From: JANLSE01 sp038214135 | GTDB lineage: Bacteria > Chloroflexota > Chloroflexia > Chloroflexales > Roseiflexaceae | Reading direction: 5' to 3' | DNA length: 15,285 nucleotides | Assembly: GCA_038214135.1 (NCBI GenBank) | Contig: JBBQSD010000143.1 | Coordinates: forward strand, 1 to 15,285 | Shown here: positions 1-7,395 of the stretch, in pieces | How positions within the stretch are numbered: position 1 is the stretch's first letter | Layout of the letters: the number at the start of each line of letters is the position of its first letter | Notes under the pieces: model-generated | The model's database searches: none | Told to the model about the DNA's origin: nothing | What the model saw: the letters and a program-made list of their open reading frames with translations, nothing else | Made by a program: the position numbers and the translations under genes

Positions 1-557
1 TGATCAATGAGGTCATTATCCCACTCTCAGACAAGGACTACTGGAACTCACAGGCACCCAAGGACGATGCACAGTTCGAGAAGTATTATCTCAATCCTGT
101 ACTGGCTGCAACTGTGAACACCGTCTACCCAAGCCTGCCAGACGCCCGCGAGACGGGCCGAACCGACCTGAGCTTAATTCTGTTGACTGGCATCCCTGGT
201 GTCAACTTCACCGGCGATACCAAGGCCGATCTGTTGCGCCTGAATGTCGCAATTGCACCAACAGCACCAGTTGGCGAGGGCAACCCATTGACGGTGATCA
301 CCACCGATCCAAGCGCAGCACCGGATCTGGGTGGCTTCCCGAATGGCCGCCGCCTCGAAGATGATGTGACCGACATCGAAATCCGAGCAGTGATCGATGG
401 CTATGGCTTCGCACTCAACAGCCTGTTTGGCCTGCCGAACAACAGCCCGAACAATATTGTTGGTGATGGCGTCGATGCCAACGACAAGCCGTTCCTGCCA
501 AACTTCCCGTACGTGGCGGCACCACACTCCGGCTACGATAGCTCGCTCCATCGATAG
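1..557 (+). CDS. DUF4331 domain-containing protein (3' part only)
   Basis: The reading frame is open from the first full codon at position 3 to the TAG at 555-557, so 184 C-terminal residues are visible and the start lies outside the window. The C-terminal segment carries the wording I associate with DUF4331 proteins: INEVIIPL near the left edge, GGFPNGRRLEDDVTDIEIRA around residues 114-133, and GDGVDANDKPFLPNFPY close to the end. DUF4331 proteins are usually exported and have no established biochemical role. The signal peptide would be in the missing part. The gene is followed by a strong hairpin at 564-600 and then by a TPR gene and a NicO transporter gene on the same strand, so it may belong to one functional module with them. 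The family call is from recognition and is fairly secure; the function is unknown. Confidence 0.85.
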   Translation, partial: INEVIIPLSDKDYWNSQAPKDDAQFEKYYLNPVLAATVNTVYPSLPDARETGRTDLSLILLTGIPGVNFTGDTKADLLRLNVAIAPTAPVGEGNPLTVITTDPSAAPDLGGFPNGRRLEDDVTDIEIRAVIDGYGFALNSLFGLPNNSPNNIVGDGVDANDKPFLPNFPYVAAPHSGYDSSLHR

Positions 558-563
558 AAAGTA

Positions 564-600
564 TTACTGTGCAGTGCAGCTTCGCTGCATTGCACAGTAA
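564..600 (+). terminator. Long hairpin, probable terminator after the DUF4331 gene
   Basis: Arms at 564-580 and 584-600 are complementary over 17 bp with one G-T wobble and a 3-base loop (ttc). It begins 7 bases after the DUF4331 stop codon. No T-tract follows it, so an intrinsic terminator of classical form is not proven; it could also protect mRNA 3' ends. Confidence 0.6.
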
Positions 601-625
601 ATGCACAAGCGCTTTAGCTTACAGA

Positions 626-653
626 TATCGGCTATTGGCTATCGGTTATCGGT
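626..653 (+). repeat. Heptamer tandem repeat, four units of TATYGGY
   Basis: Four consecutive 7-base units read TATCGGC, TATTGGC, TATCGGT, TATCGGT. A related cluster occurs at 6232-6263. The repeat lies in the leader upstream of the TPR gene and argues against starting that protein at the ATG at 601, because residues 9-18 of the longer form would be encoded by the repeat. Confidence 0.7.
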
Positions 654-678
654 TATTTCAGATTGTTATGAGGATAGT

Positions 679-2007
679 ATGCGACTGTCGCTTTCACCAA
701 AGCTGCTGATTCCGATTATGACCGGCATCGTCGGGGTAAGTATCATCTTCTTCATTGCCTGGCCATGGGCGGCTAGCCCGGCAGCAGAGCAGTTGCGGAC
801 GGCTGCCACAAATCGCACACTGAGCCGCAATGATCAACTGATCTGGGATTATCAGGAGCGCGCTCGCAAAGATCCAAAAAGTGCTGGGGCACGAGCTGTG
901 CTTGGAGCAGCCTATATTCAGAAAGCACGCGAAACCGGCGACCCAAGTTATTATGGCAAGGCCGAGCAGGTACTCAATGAAGCACTAGCGCTTGACTCGA
1001 AATACCTTGATGCATTGATCGGCAAGGGTAGCCTAGCATTATCACGCCACCGGTTTCGTGAGGCACTCGCCATTGGTGAGCAAGCCCGAATAATCAATCC
1101 CCACGTCCCGCGTGTCTATGGCGTAATTGCCGACGCGCAGATCGAGCTGGGAATGTATGATCAAGCGGTCAATACTGTTCAACAAATGGTGGACATGCGG
1201 CCAGATCTGAGTTCCTATAGCCGTGTTTCCTATCTGCGTGAACTGTATGGCGATCTGGATGGGGCGATCAAGGCCATGGAACGAGCTGTCAGCGCTGGTG
1301 GCCCATCCTCAGAAAATGTCGAATGGACCCGCGTGCAGCTTGGCAATCTGGCGTTTACGAAGGGCGATCTGGCTGAAGCGGAACGACACTACACAACATC
1401 TCTCCAGCGGCTGCCAGATTATGTATATGCCACAGCTGGAATGGCGCATGTTCGTGCCGCTCAGGGCAAAACAGATCAAGCAATCTTGCTCTACCAGCAT
1501 GCGATTGAGCGCATACCACTGCCGGAATTTGTGATCGCACTCGGCGAACTCCAGGAATCGCTTGGCCACACCAAAGAAGCCGAACAGCAGTATCAGCTTG
1601 TGCGCGCCATGCAACAATTGTTCACATCCAATGGCGTTGATACCGATCTGGAATTGGCATTGTTTGAATCCAACCACGGTCGTGATCCGGCTGCCGCCGT
1701 TGATCTGGCCAGGGCTGCCTACCAGCGCCACCCAAGCATCAAGGGCGCAGATGTGCTAGGATGGGCGCTCTACCGTGCAGGAAACTATGCTGAGGCCCGC
1801 CGCTATGCGGATGAAGCACTACGGCTTGGCACACAGGATGCACTCATGCTCTATCGGGCTGGCATGATTGCACAGGCTCAGGGCGATACAGCGGCTGCCC
1901 GTGATCGGCTCAACCAAGCGATCAAGCTCAATCCGGCATTCTCGCCGCTGTATGCACCACAGGCTCGCCAGGCACTCAATCAATTAAATGCTACGGCTGG
2001 TCGGTAG
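679..2007 (+). CDS. Membrane-anchored TPR protein
   Basis: The protein is 442 residues when started at 679. I chose this ATG because GAGGA (670-674) precedes it and because the in-frame ATG at 601 would translate a heptamer repeat. Residues 8-30 form one hydrophobic segment after a short basic N-terminus, so the protein is either anchored with its bulk outside the cytoplasm or processed as a signal peptide. The rest is a TPR solenoid. Clear repeats lie at about 111-144, 145-178, 213-248, 249-282, 353-386 and 387-420, with the usual pattern of small residues in helix A and A-x-x-x-Y/L in helix B, for example GNYAEARRYADEALRL. TPR solenoids bind proteins, so a scaffold role for the neighbouring DUF4331 protein or NicO transporter is reasonable but inferred. 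No catalytic domain was seen. Confidence 0.85.
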   Translation: MRLSLSPKLLIPIMTGIVGVSIIFFIAWPWAASPAAEQLRTAATNRTLSRNDQLIWDYQERARKDPKSAGARAVLGAAYIQKARETGDPSYYGKAEQVLNEALALDSKYLDALIGKGSLALSRHRFREALAIGEQARIINPHVPRVYGVIADAQIELGMYDQAVNTVQQMVDMRPDLSSYSRVSYLRELYGDLDGAIKAMERAVSAGGPSSENVEWTRVQLGNLAFTKGDLAEAERHYTTSLQRLPDYVYATAGMAHVRAAQGKTDQAILLYQHAIERIPLPEFVIALGELQESLGHTKEAEQQYQLVRAMQQLFTSNGVDTDLELALFESNHGRDPAAAVDLARAAYQRHPSIKGADVLGWALYRAGNYAEARRYADEALRLGTQDALMLYRAGMIAQAQGDTAAARDRLNQAIKLNPAFSPLYAPQARQALNQLNATAGR

Positions 2008-2046
2008 GTTCGCGATTGCTCGATTACTTGATTTAATGGGCCGTAT

Positions 2047-2066
2047 AGGCGCACGATGTTGCGCCT
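2047..2066 (+). terminator. Short GC-rich hairpin after the TPR gene
   Basis: AGGCGCA (2047-2053) pairs perfectly with TGCGCCT (2060-2066) across a 6-base loop. No T-tract follows. A TATACT hexamer at 2072-2077 just downstream could be a -10 element for the NicO gene, but no matching -35 is visible at 17 bases. Confidence 0.35.
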
Positions 2067-2123
2067 CGCGGTATACTATCGAGAACCAGCGCCGATGGCT
2101 GAACGTCTACAAGAGGTACAAAC

Positions 2124-3635
2124 ATGCGTCGTCTCATCCTGAGGGTGGTACTGGCAATCGGGCTTGTGTTAGCCTGGGTTGGTCCTGCGGAAGCTCATCC
2201 ACTTGGCAACTTCACAATCAACCAGTTCAGCCGTATTGAAGTCGGAAAAACTGAGGTTCATGTCCATTATGTTGTTGACATGGCCGAGATTCCGTCGTTC
2301 CAGACACTTCAGGAGATCGACACAAACGGCGATGGTCAACTCAACCCAGCCGAACAACAGGCCTATATCGAAAAACAGGCGGCTGAATTAAGCGCCGGGC
2401 TGCACCTGGCTATCGATGGAACCGAACTTCCATTGCGTATTGGCGAACGCAACCTGAACATGCTGCCAGGCCAGGGTGGCCTCAATACCATGCGCTTGAC
2501 CTTTGATCTCACTGCGGCGCGGCCAAATGCTAACCCCAACGCAACACTGATCTATCGTGTCGAGAATTATCGTGAGCGGCTGGGCTGGCGTGAAATCGTA
2601 GCCGTGGCCAGTGATGGCGTCACACTCAGCAAAACCAACGTTCCATCAACAACCGTGAGCGATGAACTACGTTCCTACCCGCAGGACGCACTCTCCAGCC
2701 CGCTCGATGTCCGTGAGGCCAATCTGAGTGTGGAGCTTGGCGGAGTAGCCGCAGCGAATGGCCTGCCACAGGCTGCAACAGGGCGACCATCAACACGCGC
2801 CGATGATCAACTGGCCGCACTGATTGCCAGCCGTGATCTGACTCCTGGTGCGATTGCACTTGCTCTGGTGTTGGCCTTCATTCTGGGTGCTGGACACGCC
2901 CTGACGCCTGGTCATGGCAAGACAATCGTTGCAGCGTATCTGGTTGGTGCCCGTGGCACTCCTCTCCACGCCATCTTCCTGGGCCTGACGACCACCCTGA
3001 CCCACACGGCTGGGGTGTTCCTGCTCGGGTTCATCACGCTGGCCATCTCGCGCTATATTTTGCCAGAACAGATCTACCCCTGGCTTGAATTCGCCAGCGG
3101 ATTGATGGTTGTGATCATTGGTATCGCCCTATTCCGCAGCCGCCTGATCCTATTGCTTCAGCGCAACAAAGCTGGCACTCACAGCCATTCCGATAATTGG
3201 CTCGATCAGGATCACGAACACGGGCCAGATACCCACACCCATGATCACGATGAAGCGTTGGCCGATTGGGCTGCCGGGCGCGCCTCGGGTCAAAAAGTTG
3301 AGCGGCCTGGCGTGAGCTGGCGCAGCCTGTTGGCATTAGGGGTTTCTGGCGGGCTGATTCCGTGCCCTTCAGCGCTGATCGTCCTGCTTGGCGCAATTGC
3401 ACTTGGGCGCATTGGCTTCGGGTTACTCCTTATTCTGTCGTTTAGTATTGGCCTGGCAGCGGTGCTAACTGCCCTTGGCCTGTTGCTCGTCTATGCCCGT
3501 GGGCTATTCGAGAAGATGCCAATGAATGGCCTGCTGATGAAGGTCTTGCCGGTTGCCAGTGCAGCGCTCGTGACGATTGCCGGGGCTATTATTACCTATG
3601 GCGGGCTGGTGCAGGCTGGCATTGTGAAGCTATAA
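2124..3635 (+). CDS. NicO-family nickel/cobalt transporter with EF-hand and His-rich loop
   Basis: This 503-residue protein starts at 2124 behind AAGAGGT (2111-2117). A signal peptide of about 24 residues ends in PAEA, leaving a mature protein that begins HPLGNF. An extracytoplasmic domain (about 25-235) contains a canonical EF-hand-type loop, D66-T-N68-G-D70-G-Q72-L-N-P-A-E77. About six membrane segments follow (roughly 242-258, 280-303, 318-337, 402-424, 430-457, 473-495). The first holds the NicO/RcnA-type motif GHALTPGHGKT (257-267). A cytoplasmic or periplasmic loop at 353-376 is rich in His and Asp, and GGLIPCPSALI (409-419) marks the second half of the family fold. NicO proteins move Ni2+ or Co2+ across the inner membrane; direction and metal cannot be read from sequence. 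The 3' end overlaps the convergent hydrolase gene by 44 bp. It lies downstream of the DUF4331 and TPR genes. Confidence 0.88.
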   Translation: MRRLILRVVLAIGLVLAWVGPAEAHPLGNFTINQFSRIEVGKTEVHVHYVVDMAEIPSFQTLQEIDTNGDGQLNPAEQQAYIEKQAAELSAGLHLAIDGTELPLRIGERNLNMLPGQGGLNTMRLTFDLTAARPNANPNATLIYRVENYRERLGWREIVAVASDGVTLSKTNVPSTTVSDELRSYPQDALSSPLDVREANLSVELGGVAAANGLPQAATGRPSTRADDQLAALIASRDLTPGAIALALVLAFILGAGHALTPGHGKTIVAAYLVGARGTPLHAIFLGLTTTLTHTAGVFLLGFITLAISRYILPEQIYPWLEFASGLMVVIIGIALFRSRLILLLQRNKAGTHSHSDNWLDQDHEHGPDTHTHDHDEALADWAAGRASGQKVERPGVSWRSLLALGVSGGLIPCPSALIVLLGAIALGRIGFGLLLILSFSIGLAAVLTALGLLLVYARGLFEKMPMNGLLMKVLPVASAALVTIAGAIITYGGLVQAGIVKL

Positions 3636-4371
3636 GTGCCTGTAATTGTGGCAGAACGCTTGCTGCCGCCAGATCGGCCCCAGCCTCAGCCAGATGAGCA
3701 CCATCACACAACAACCGATAGCCGCGTTGGGCCGTTAAATCCGCATAGGTTATGCGGCCCAGCCGAATGGCGATCATATCGCGCACCGCAACCGATATAT
3801 GATATGGCGGCCCTGGCCGTGGATCACGGGCAATTTCGTGTGCAAAGATAGCTCGCAGATCGACCAACGGCAAACACTCCTGGTGCGCTAACGCACGCAC
3901 AATTGCCGCATACGCATCGATTATAGGCTGAACAGGTGCATCGGGCTGCTCCGTCAGTGCGGTGGGCGTACAGAGCACAATCTGTGCCTGTGTCTGCCTG
4001 CGCAGTTCCGCGAGCAGGGCTCGGTAGCCAGAAGCATAGCGCCGCGGCGTCAGATCGAGCAAATTGCCCTTGGCAATCCGGTAATAGGCACGGTGAAGCG
4101 GTACAGCATAGACGGTGCCAAGATCATTGAGGCCAGTCATGATCACAACAATATCCGGGTTGTGTGGCGCTACATCGCGGGCCACCCGCCAGCGCAGGTT
4201 CAAGACTGTATCGCCATTAATACCAGCATTGATAATTCGCGCCTGGTTATGTAGGGCAACCCGGATTCGCTCAACGAACGAAGCCCCGATCACACCCTCG
4301 GTCAGGCTATCGCCAAGAAAGACAATCGTTGGCAGATCCTGTTGATCAACCGACTGATTCCTGGTAAACAT
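3592..4371 (-). CDS. SGNH/GDSL-family hydrolase (lysophospholipase/esterase-like)
   Basis: The 259-residue protein has all four SGNH blocks: FLGDSLTEG with the nucleophile Ser22, NAGINGD (about 48-54) with the oxyanion Gly/Asn region, GLNDL with Asn82, and DGAHL with Asp223 and His226. It has no signal peptide, so it is probably cytoplasmic. Family members cleave esters or thioesters, often lysophospholipids or acetylated sugars; the substrate here is unknown. GGAG lies only 2 bases before the ATG, a tight spacing. The gene sits 118 bp downstream of the carboxylase gene on the same strand. It may be co-transcribed with that gene or use a weak promoter at 4431-4458. Its last 14 codons plus stop overlap the end of the opposing NicO gene. 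Confidence 0.88.
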   Translation of the reverse strand: MFTRNQSVDQQDLPTIVFLGDSLTEGVIGASFVERIRVALHNQARIINAGINGDTVLNLRWRVARDVAPHNPDIVVIMTGLNDLGTVYAVPLHRAYYRIAKGNLLDLTPRRYASGYRALLAELRRQTQAQIVLCTPTALTEQPDAPVQPIIDAYAAIVRALAHQECLPLVDLRAIFAHEIARDPRPGPPYHISVAVRDMIAIRLGRITYADLTAQRGYRLLCDGAHLAEAGADLAAASVLPQLQALIASQCQPAPARHR

Positions 4372-4430
4372 CGCTCCAGTTCCCGTCTAACTCAATTTGA
4401 TGGATGGTACGGGCGCGATATATCGCCCCT

Positions 4431-4458
4431 GCAATACGCAACTAATCAGAACAGTCAA
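4431..4458 (-). promoter_or_regulatory. Weak possible promoter for the SGNH hydrolase
   Basis: On the minus strand TTGACT (complement of 4453-4458) is followed after 16 bases by TATTGC (complement of 4431-4436). The -35 is good and the -10 matches only half of the consensus. The stretch 4372-4489 otherwise shows only a short GC hairpin near 4411-4428. Confidence 0.22.
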
Positions 4459-4489
4459 TAATCTGCGCAATCAGCGGATAAAAAGCGTA

Positions 4490-6097
4490 TCACATCCGAA
4501 ACACGCCAAATCGCGTCTCGGCCAGTGGCACGTTTCCTGCTGCTGCCAAGCCCAACCCCAGCACCATGCGCGTATCCGCAGGGTCGATCACCCCATCGTC
4601 CCACAGCCGCGCACTCGAAAAAAATGGATGGCCCTCACGTTCATACAGTTCCAGCGTTGGTGCAGTAAACTCTGCCTGCTCCTCTGGTGTCATATCCTGC
4701 CCACGTGCCTGCAACGCATCGCGCCGCACCGTCAGCAGCACACTGGCCGCCTGTTGGCCACCCATCACCGAGATACGTGCGTTCGGCCACATCCATAACT
4801 GGCGCGGCCCATAGGCGCGGCCACACATCGCATAATTCCCGGCTCCATATGAGCCACCGATCACGACGGTGAACTTTGGCACTTCGGCATTGGCCACCGC
4901 CATCACCATTTTTGCGCCATCCTTGGCGATGCCGCGCTGCTCATATTCACGGCCAACCATAAAGCCGGTAATATTCTGAAGAAACACCAGCGGCATCCCA
5001 CGCGCACAACATAGTTCGATAAAATGTGTGCCCTTCAGCGCACTCTCCGAGAACAGAATGCCATTATTGGCGATGATGCCAACCGGAATGCCAAAGATTC
5101 GAGCAAAGCCACACACCAATGTTTCGCCATAGCCAGCCTTGAATTCGTGCAGATTGCTGCCATCGACAATCCGCGCAATCACCTCACGAACATCATAACT
5201 TGCCCGTGGGTCACGGGGCACAATCCCGTGCAACTGCCCAATATCATAGCGCGGTGCGATAGATGCAGCCACATCCCAGGGCGGCCTATGGCGCGGGCCG
5301 AGATGCGCAACAATCTCACGGACAATCGCCAGCGCATGCGGATCATTCTCGGCCAGATGATCGGCGACACCCGAGATGCGGGTATGCACCAGTGCGCCAC
5401 CAAGATCCTCGGCGCTGACCTCCTCGCCAGTGGCGGCTTTGACCAATGGCGGGCCACCGAGAAAGATCGTTCCGCTGCCCCGAACGATCACCACCTCATC
5501 GCTCATGGCCGGAACATAGGCACCACCAGCCGTGCAGGAACCCATCACCGCCGCAATCTGTGGAATACCAAGCGCCGACATACGCGCCTGATTGTAGAAG
5601 ATCCGCCCAAAATCCTCGCGATCCGGAAAGACTTCCGCCTGAAGCGGCAAAAATGCACCACCGCTATCCACCAGGTAGATGCAGGGCAAGTGATTTTGTT
5701 CGGCGATCTCCTGGGCGCGCAGATGCTTCTTGACCGTCAACGGATAATAGGTTCCACCCTTGACCGTCGCATCATTGGCGATGATAACAACCTCGCGGCC
5801 AGACACACGCCCAATCCCGGTGACAATCCCGGCTGCTGGCAGGTGATCTTCATATACATTGCGGGCTGCTAACGGGGCAATTTCCAAAAATGGCGTTTGT
5901 GGGTCAATCAGCCGATCCACGCGTTCGCGCACAAGCAACTTGCCGCGTGCGATATGCCGCGTCCGCGCCTCCAGCGAGCCACCCAACTGAACTTCTGCCA
6001 GTGCAACACGCAATTCCTCAAGCAGAATCGCAGAGGCCTGGACATTCGCCAGAAAATCGTCCGCATGGGGGTCAATTCGTGAGTGGAGTGTAGTCAT
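4490..6097 (-). CDS. mccB: Methylcrotonoyl-CoA carboxylase, carboxyltransferase (beta) subunit
   Basis: The 535-residue protein has the two-domain carboxyltransferase fold and the usual length for the MCC beta subunit. Distinctive stretches are YLVDSGGAFLPLQAEVFPDR (141-160), MGSCTAGGAYVPAMSDE (185-201) with the N-domain oxyanion glycines, and GPPLVKAATGEEVSAEDLGG (215-234). In the C-domain, QNITGFMVG (374-382) and GGSYGAGNYAM (414-424) carry the second oxyanion site. The complex transfers CO2 from biotin to 3-methylcrotonyl-CoA in leucine breakdown; geranyl-CoA or another branched acyl-CoA is an alternative. The biotin carboxylase/biotin carrier (alpha) subunit is not in the window, so it must be encoded elsewhere. 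No Shine-Dalgarno sequence is visible before the ATG. Instead, a stem (6106-6114 with 6134-6142) sits 8 bases upstream. Confidence 0.9.
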   Translation of the reverse strand: MTTLHSRIDPHADDFLANVQASAILLEELRVALAEVQLGGSLEARTRHIARGKLLVRERVDRLIDPQTPFLEIAPLAARNVYEDHLPAAGIVTGIGRVSGREVVIIANDATVKGGTYYPLTVKKHLRAQEIAEQNHLPCIYLVDSGGAFLPLQAEVFPDREDFGRIFYNQARMSALGIPQIAAVMGSCTAGGAYVPAMSDEVVIVRGSGTIFLGGPPLVKAATGEEVSAEDLGGALVHTRISGVADHLAENDPHALAIVREIVAHLGPRHRPPWDVAASIAPRYDIGQLHGIVPRDPRASYDVREVIARIVDGSNLHEFKAGYGETLVCGFARIFGIPVGIIANNGILFSESALKGTHFIELCCARGMPLVFLQNITGFMVGREYEQRGIAKDGAKMVMAVANAEVPKFTVVIGGSYGAGNYAMCGRAYGPRQLWMWPNARISVMGGQQAASVLLTVRRDALQARGQDMTPEEQAEFTAPTLELYEREGHPFFSSARLWDDGVIDPADTRMVLGLGLAAAGNVPLAETRFGVFRM

Positions 6098-6105
6098 AAC
6101 GTTGA

Positions 6106-6193
6106 GAGAACAAGAAAGCTAGGCTTTTGTTCGCTTGTTCTCGCCATCAGGCGCTTGTGCTCTTGTTCAGCAACAAAGGAACAAACGAACAAG
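6106..6193. repeat. Cluster of inverted GAACAAG/CTTGTTC heptamers
   Basis: GAACAAG occurs at 6108-6114 and 6187-6193, and its complement CTTGTTC at 6134-6140 and 6162-6168, with near copies at 6127-6133 and 6179-6185. The copies can pair in several ways, including a perfect 9-bp stem of 6106-6114 with 6134-6142 and an 8-bp stem of 6133-6140 with 6187-6194. The cluster fills most of the galT-mccB gap. No promoter was recognised in it. Confidence 0.65.
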
Positions 6194-6231
6194 CCGCATA
6201 GAGTCCGATGCATCTGACCGAGAGCAATGGG

Positions 6232-6263
6232 TATCGGCTATCAGCCTATCAGCTATCGGCTAT
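6232..6263. repeat. Heptamer repeat TATCRGC overlapping the galT 3' end
   Basis: Units read TATCGGC, TATCAGC, (C)TATCAGC, TATCGGC, TAT. It is the same class as the cluster at 626-653. The galT stop codon (6249-6251) and its last four codons (IADS) are made from this repeat. Confidence 0.7.
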
Positions 6264-7253
6264 TTTTACATTCCGCAAAAATTCGGCACTCGCCTCGGGA
6301 AGCGCCGTATTGATATACATGCCCGAGCCGAGTTCAAAACCTGCCGTCCGAATGACCCGCGGAATCACCGACATGTACCAGTGCAGATATGGGGCTGTTC
6401 GCTCGCGGCGTGGTGCCGTCCGAATCACATAGTTATAGTCGGGATCGCCCAGGCCGACATACATGCGCTTGAGCAAATCACGCAACACAACCGCCAGATC
6501 ACGCAATTCCGGGTCGGTCGCATCGGAAAAGCTGGCTGTGTGGCGATGCGGCATAATCCACACATGGAAGGGCGAGAGCGCCGCATATGGCACAAAAGCC
6601 GAAAAATGGTCTGTCTGAGCCAACATACGAGTGCCTGCATGTTCCTCCTCATTTCGCATGCGGCAGAACACACATTCCCAATGTGCCGAATAGTGGCGCT
6701 TGGCCGTCTCGATCCGGTCTTCGATATTATGTGGAACCACCGGTAGCGCGAGTAGTTGGGTATGCGGATGCAGCAACGATGCGCCAGCACTGACGCCATG
6801 GTTCTTAAAATAGATAATCTGTGCAATCCGTGGATCGCCATGCAACGCAATCCCACGCTGCCGATTGGCACGCAGGGTTAGTTCAATCTCATCGATCGTC
6901 TCAAGTGCAGGGCATGTGTTATGGAAACGCGACTCGACGACGACTTCGTGGTGGCCGATTCCAGCCAGTGCATGGCCGAAGCGACTAAAATTTGGCTGGA
7001 GCATACCACGCTCCTGGAGCGCAGGAAAGCGGTTTGCCACCACGCGCACGATCCAGTCACCCTGTTCGGGCAGCCGCAGCCGCTCAAGATCGATCTCTTC
7101 ATTACCAGGGCAAAATGGGCAATCGGGCGCATAGATCGGTCGATCAGTAATGCGCTCACGCGGTTCACGAACAAACTGCTCAGGGCGTTTTGCACGCTCG
7201 GTCGCGATGATCACCCATTCGCGTGTGGCAATATTCTGGCGTATTTCGGACAT
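6249..7253 (-). CDS. galT: Galactose-1-phosphate uridylyltransferase
   Basis: The 334-residue protein has the GalT double-HIT fold. The active-site motif is HPHTQ (162-166), where His164 would be the uridylylated nucleophile; Thr replaces the Gly found in the Escherichia coli HPHGQ. Zinc-site cysteines appear as CPFC (45-48), and CVFC (194-197) is a further pair. GHHEVVVES (100-108) and HWYMSVIPR (291-299) are other family blocks. The enzyme exchanges UMP between UDP-glucose and galactose-1-phosphate in the Leloir pathway. No galK or galE is adjacent. The gene is 142 bp downstream of the response regulator on the same strand, with a hairpin between them. A possible promoter at 7260-7288 would start transcription at or next to the ATG. 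The C-terminal four residues come from an intergenic-type repeat, which suggests the end of the gene was reshaped by it. Confidence 0.92.
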   Translation of the reverse strand: MSEIRQNIATREWVIIATERAKRPEQFVREPRERITDRPIYAPDCPFCPGNEEIDLERLRLPEQGDWIVRVVANRFPALQERGMLQPNFSRFGHALAGIGHHEVVVESRFHNTCPALETIDEIELTLRANRQRGIALHGDPRIAQIIYFKNHGVSAGASLLHPHTQLLALPVVPHNIEDRIETAKRHYSAHWECVFCRMRNEEEHAGTRMLAQTDHFSAFVPYAALSPFHVWIMPHRHTASFSDATDPELRDLAVVLRDLLKRMYVGLGDPDYNYVIRTAPRRERTAPYLHWYMSVIPRVIRTAGFELGSGMYINTALPEASAEFLRNVKIADS

Positions 7254-7259
7254 ACCCGT

Positions 7260-7288
7260 ATCCTACGCGCAGAGCGGTATTCGCGCAA
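7260..7288 (-). promoter_or_regulatory. Possible galT promoter giving a leaderless mRNA
   Basis: On the minus strand TTGCGC (complement of 7283-7288), a 17-base spacer and TAGGAT (complement of 7260-7265) precede the galT ATG by 6 bases. Both hexamers match the consensus at four of six positions. AGGA within the -10 could instead serve as the ribosome-binding site of a longer transcript. Confidence 0.3.
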
Positions 7289-7346
7289 GTAGGCAGAATA
7301 GATCATTGAAGCATGCGGGGAGCGCAAAACCAGTGAGTATTGAGCA

Positions 7347-7373
7347 ATCGGCATACAGCATGGTATGCCCGAT
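7347..7373 (-). terminator. Hairpin between response regulator and galT
   Basis: ATCGGCATAC (7347-7356) pairs with GTATGC (7363-7368) and CGAT (7370-7373), a 10-bp stem with one bulged base and a 6-base loop. It lies downstream of the response-regulator stop. No strong T-tract follows in the minus direction, so partial termination or mRNA stabilisation is as likely as full termination. Confidence 0.4.
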
Positions 7374-7395
7374 GAACATGGTGGCCGCTGTGTGC

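Noticed and set aside
626..653. CRISPR-like interpretation of the heptamer repeats
   Set aside because: Units are 7 bases long and adjacent, with no spacers, and no cas genes are present.
601..678. N-terminal extension of the TPR protein from the ATG at 601
   Set aside because: It would start inside the end of a hairpin and translate heptamer repeats; the ATG at 679 has a GAGGA and a plausible membrane-anchor N-terminus.
5024..5872. A 282-codon open frame antisense to mccB
   Set aside because: It mirrors the codon structure of a confidently identified enzyme, has no family resemblance and is rich in residues typical of antisense translation (Arg, His, Asn, Ile).
6135..6746. A 203-codon open frame antisense to the galT 3' half and the intergenic repeats
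   Set aside because: It starts in repeat DNA and runs opposite to conserved galT; no motif is recognisable.
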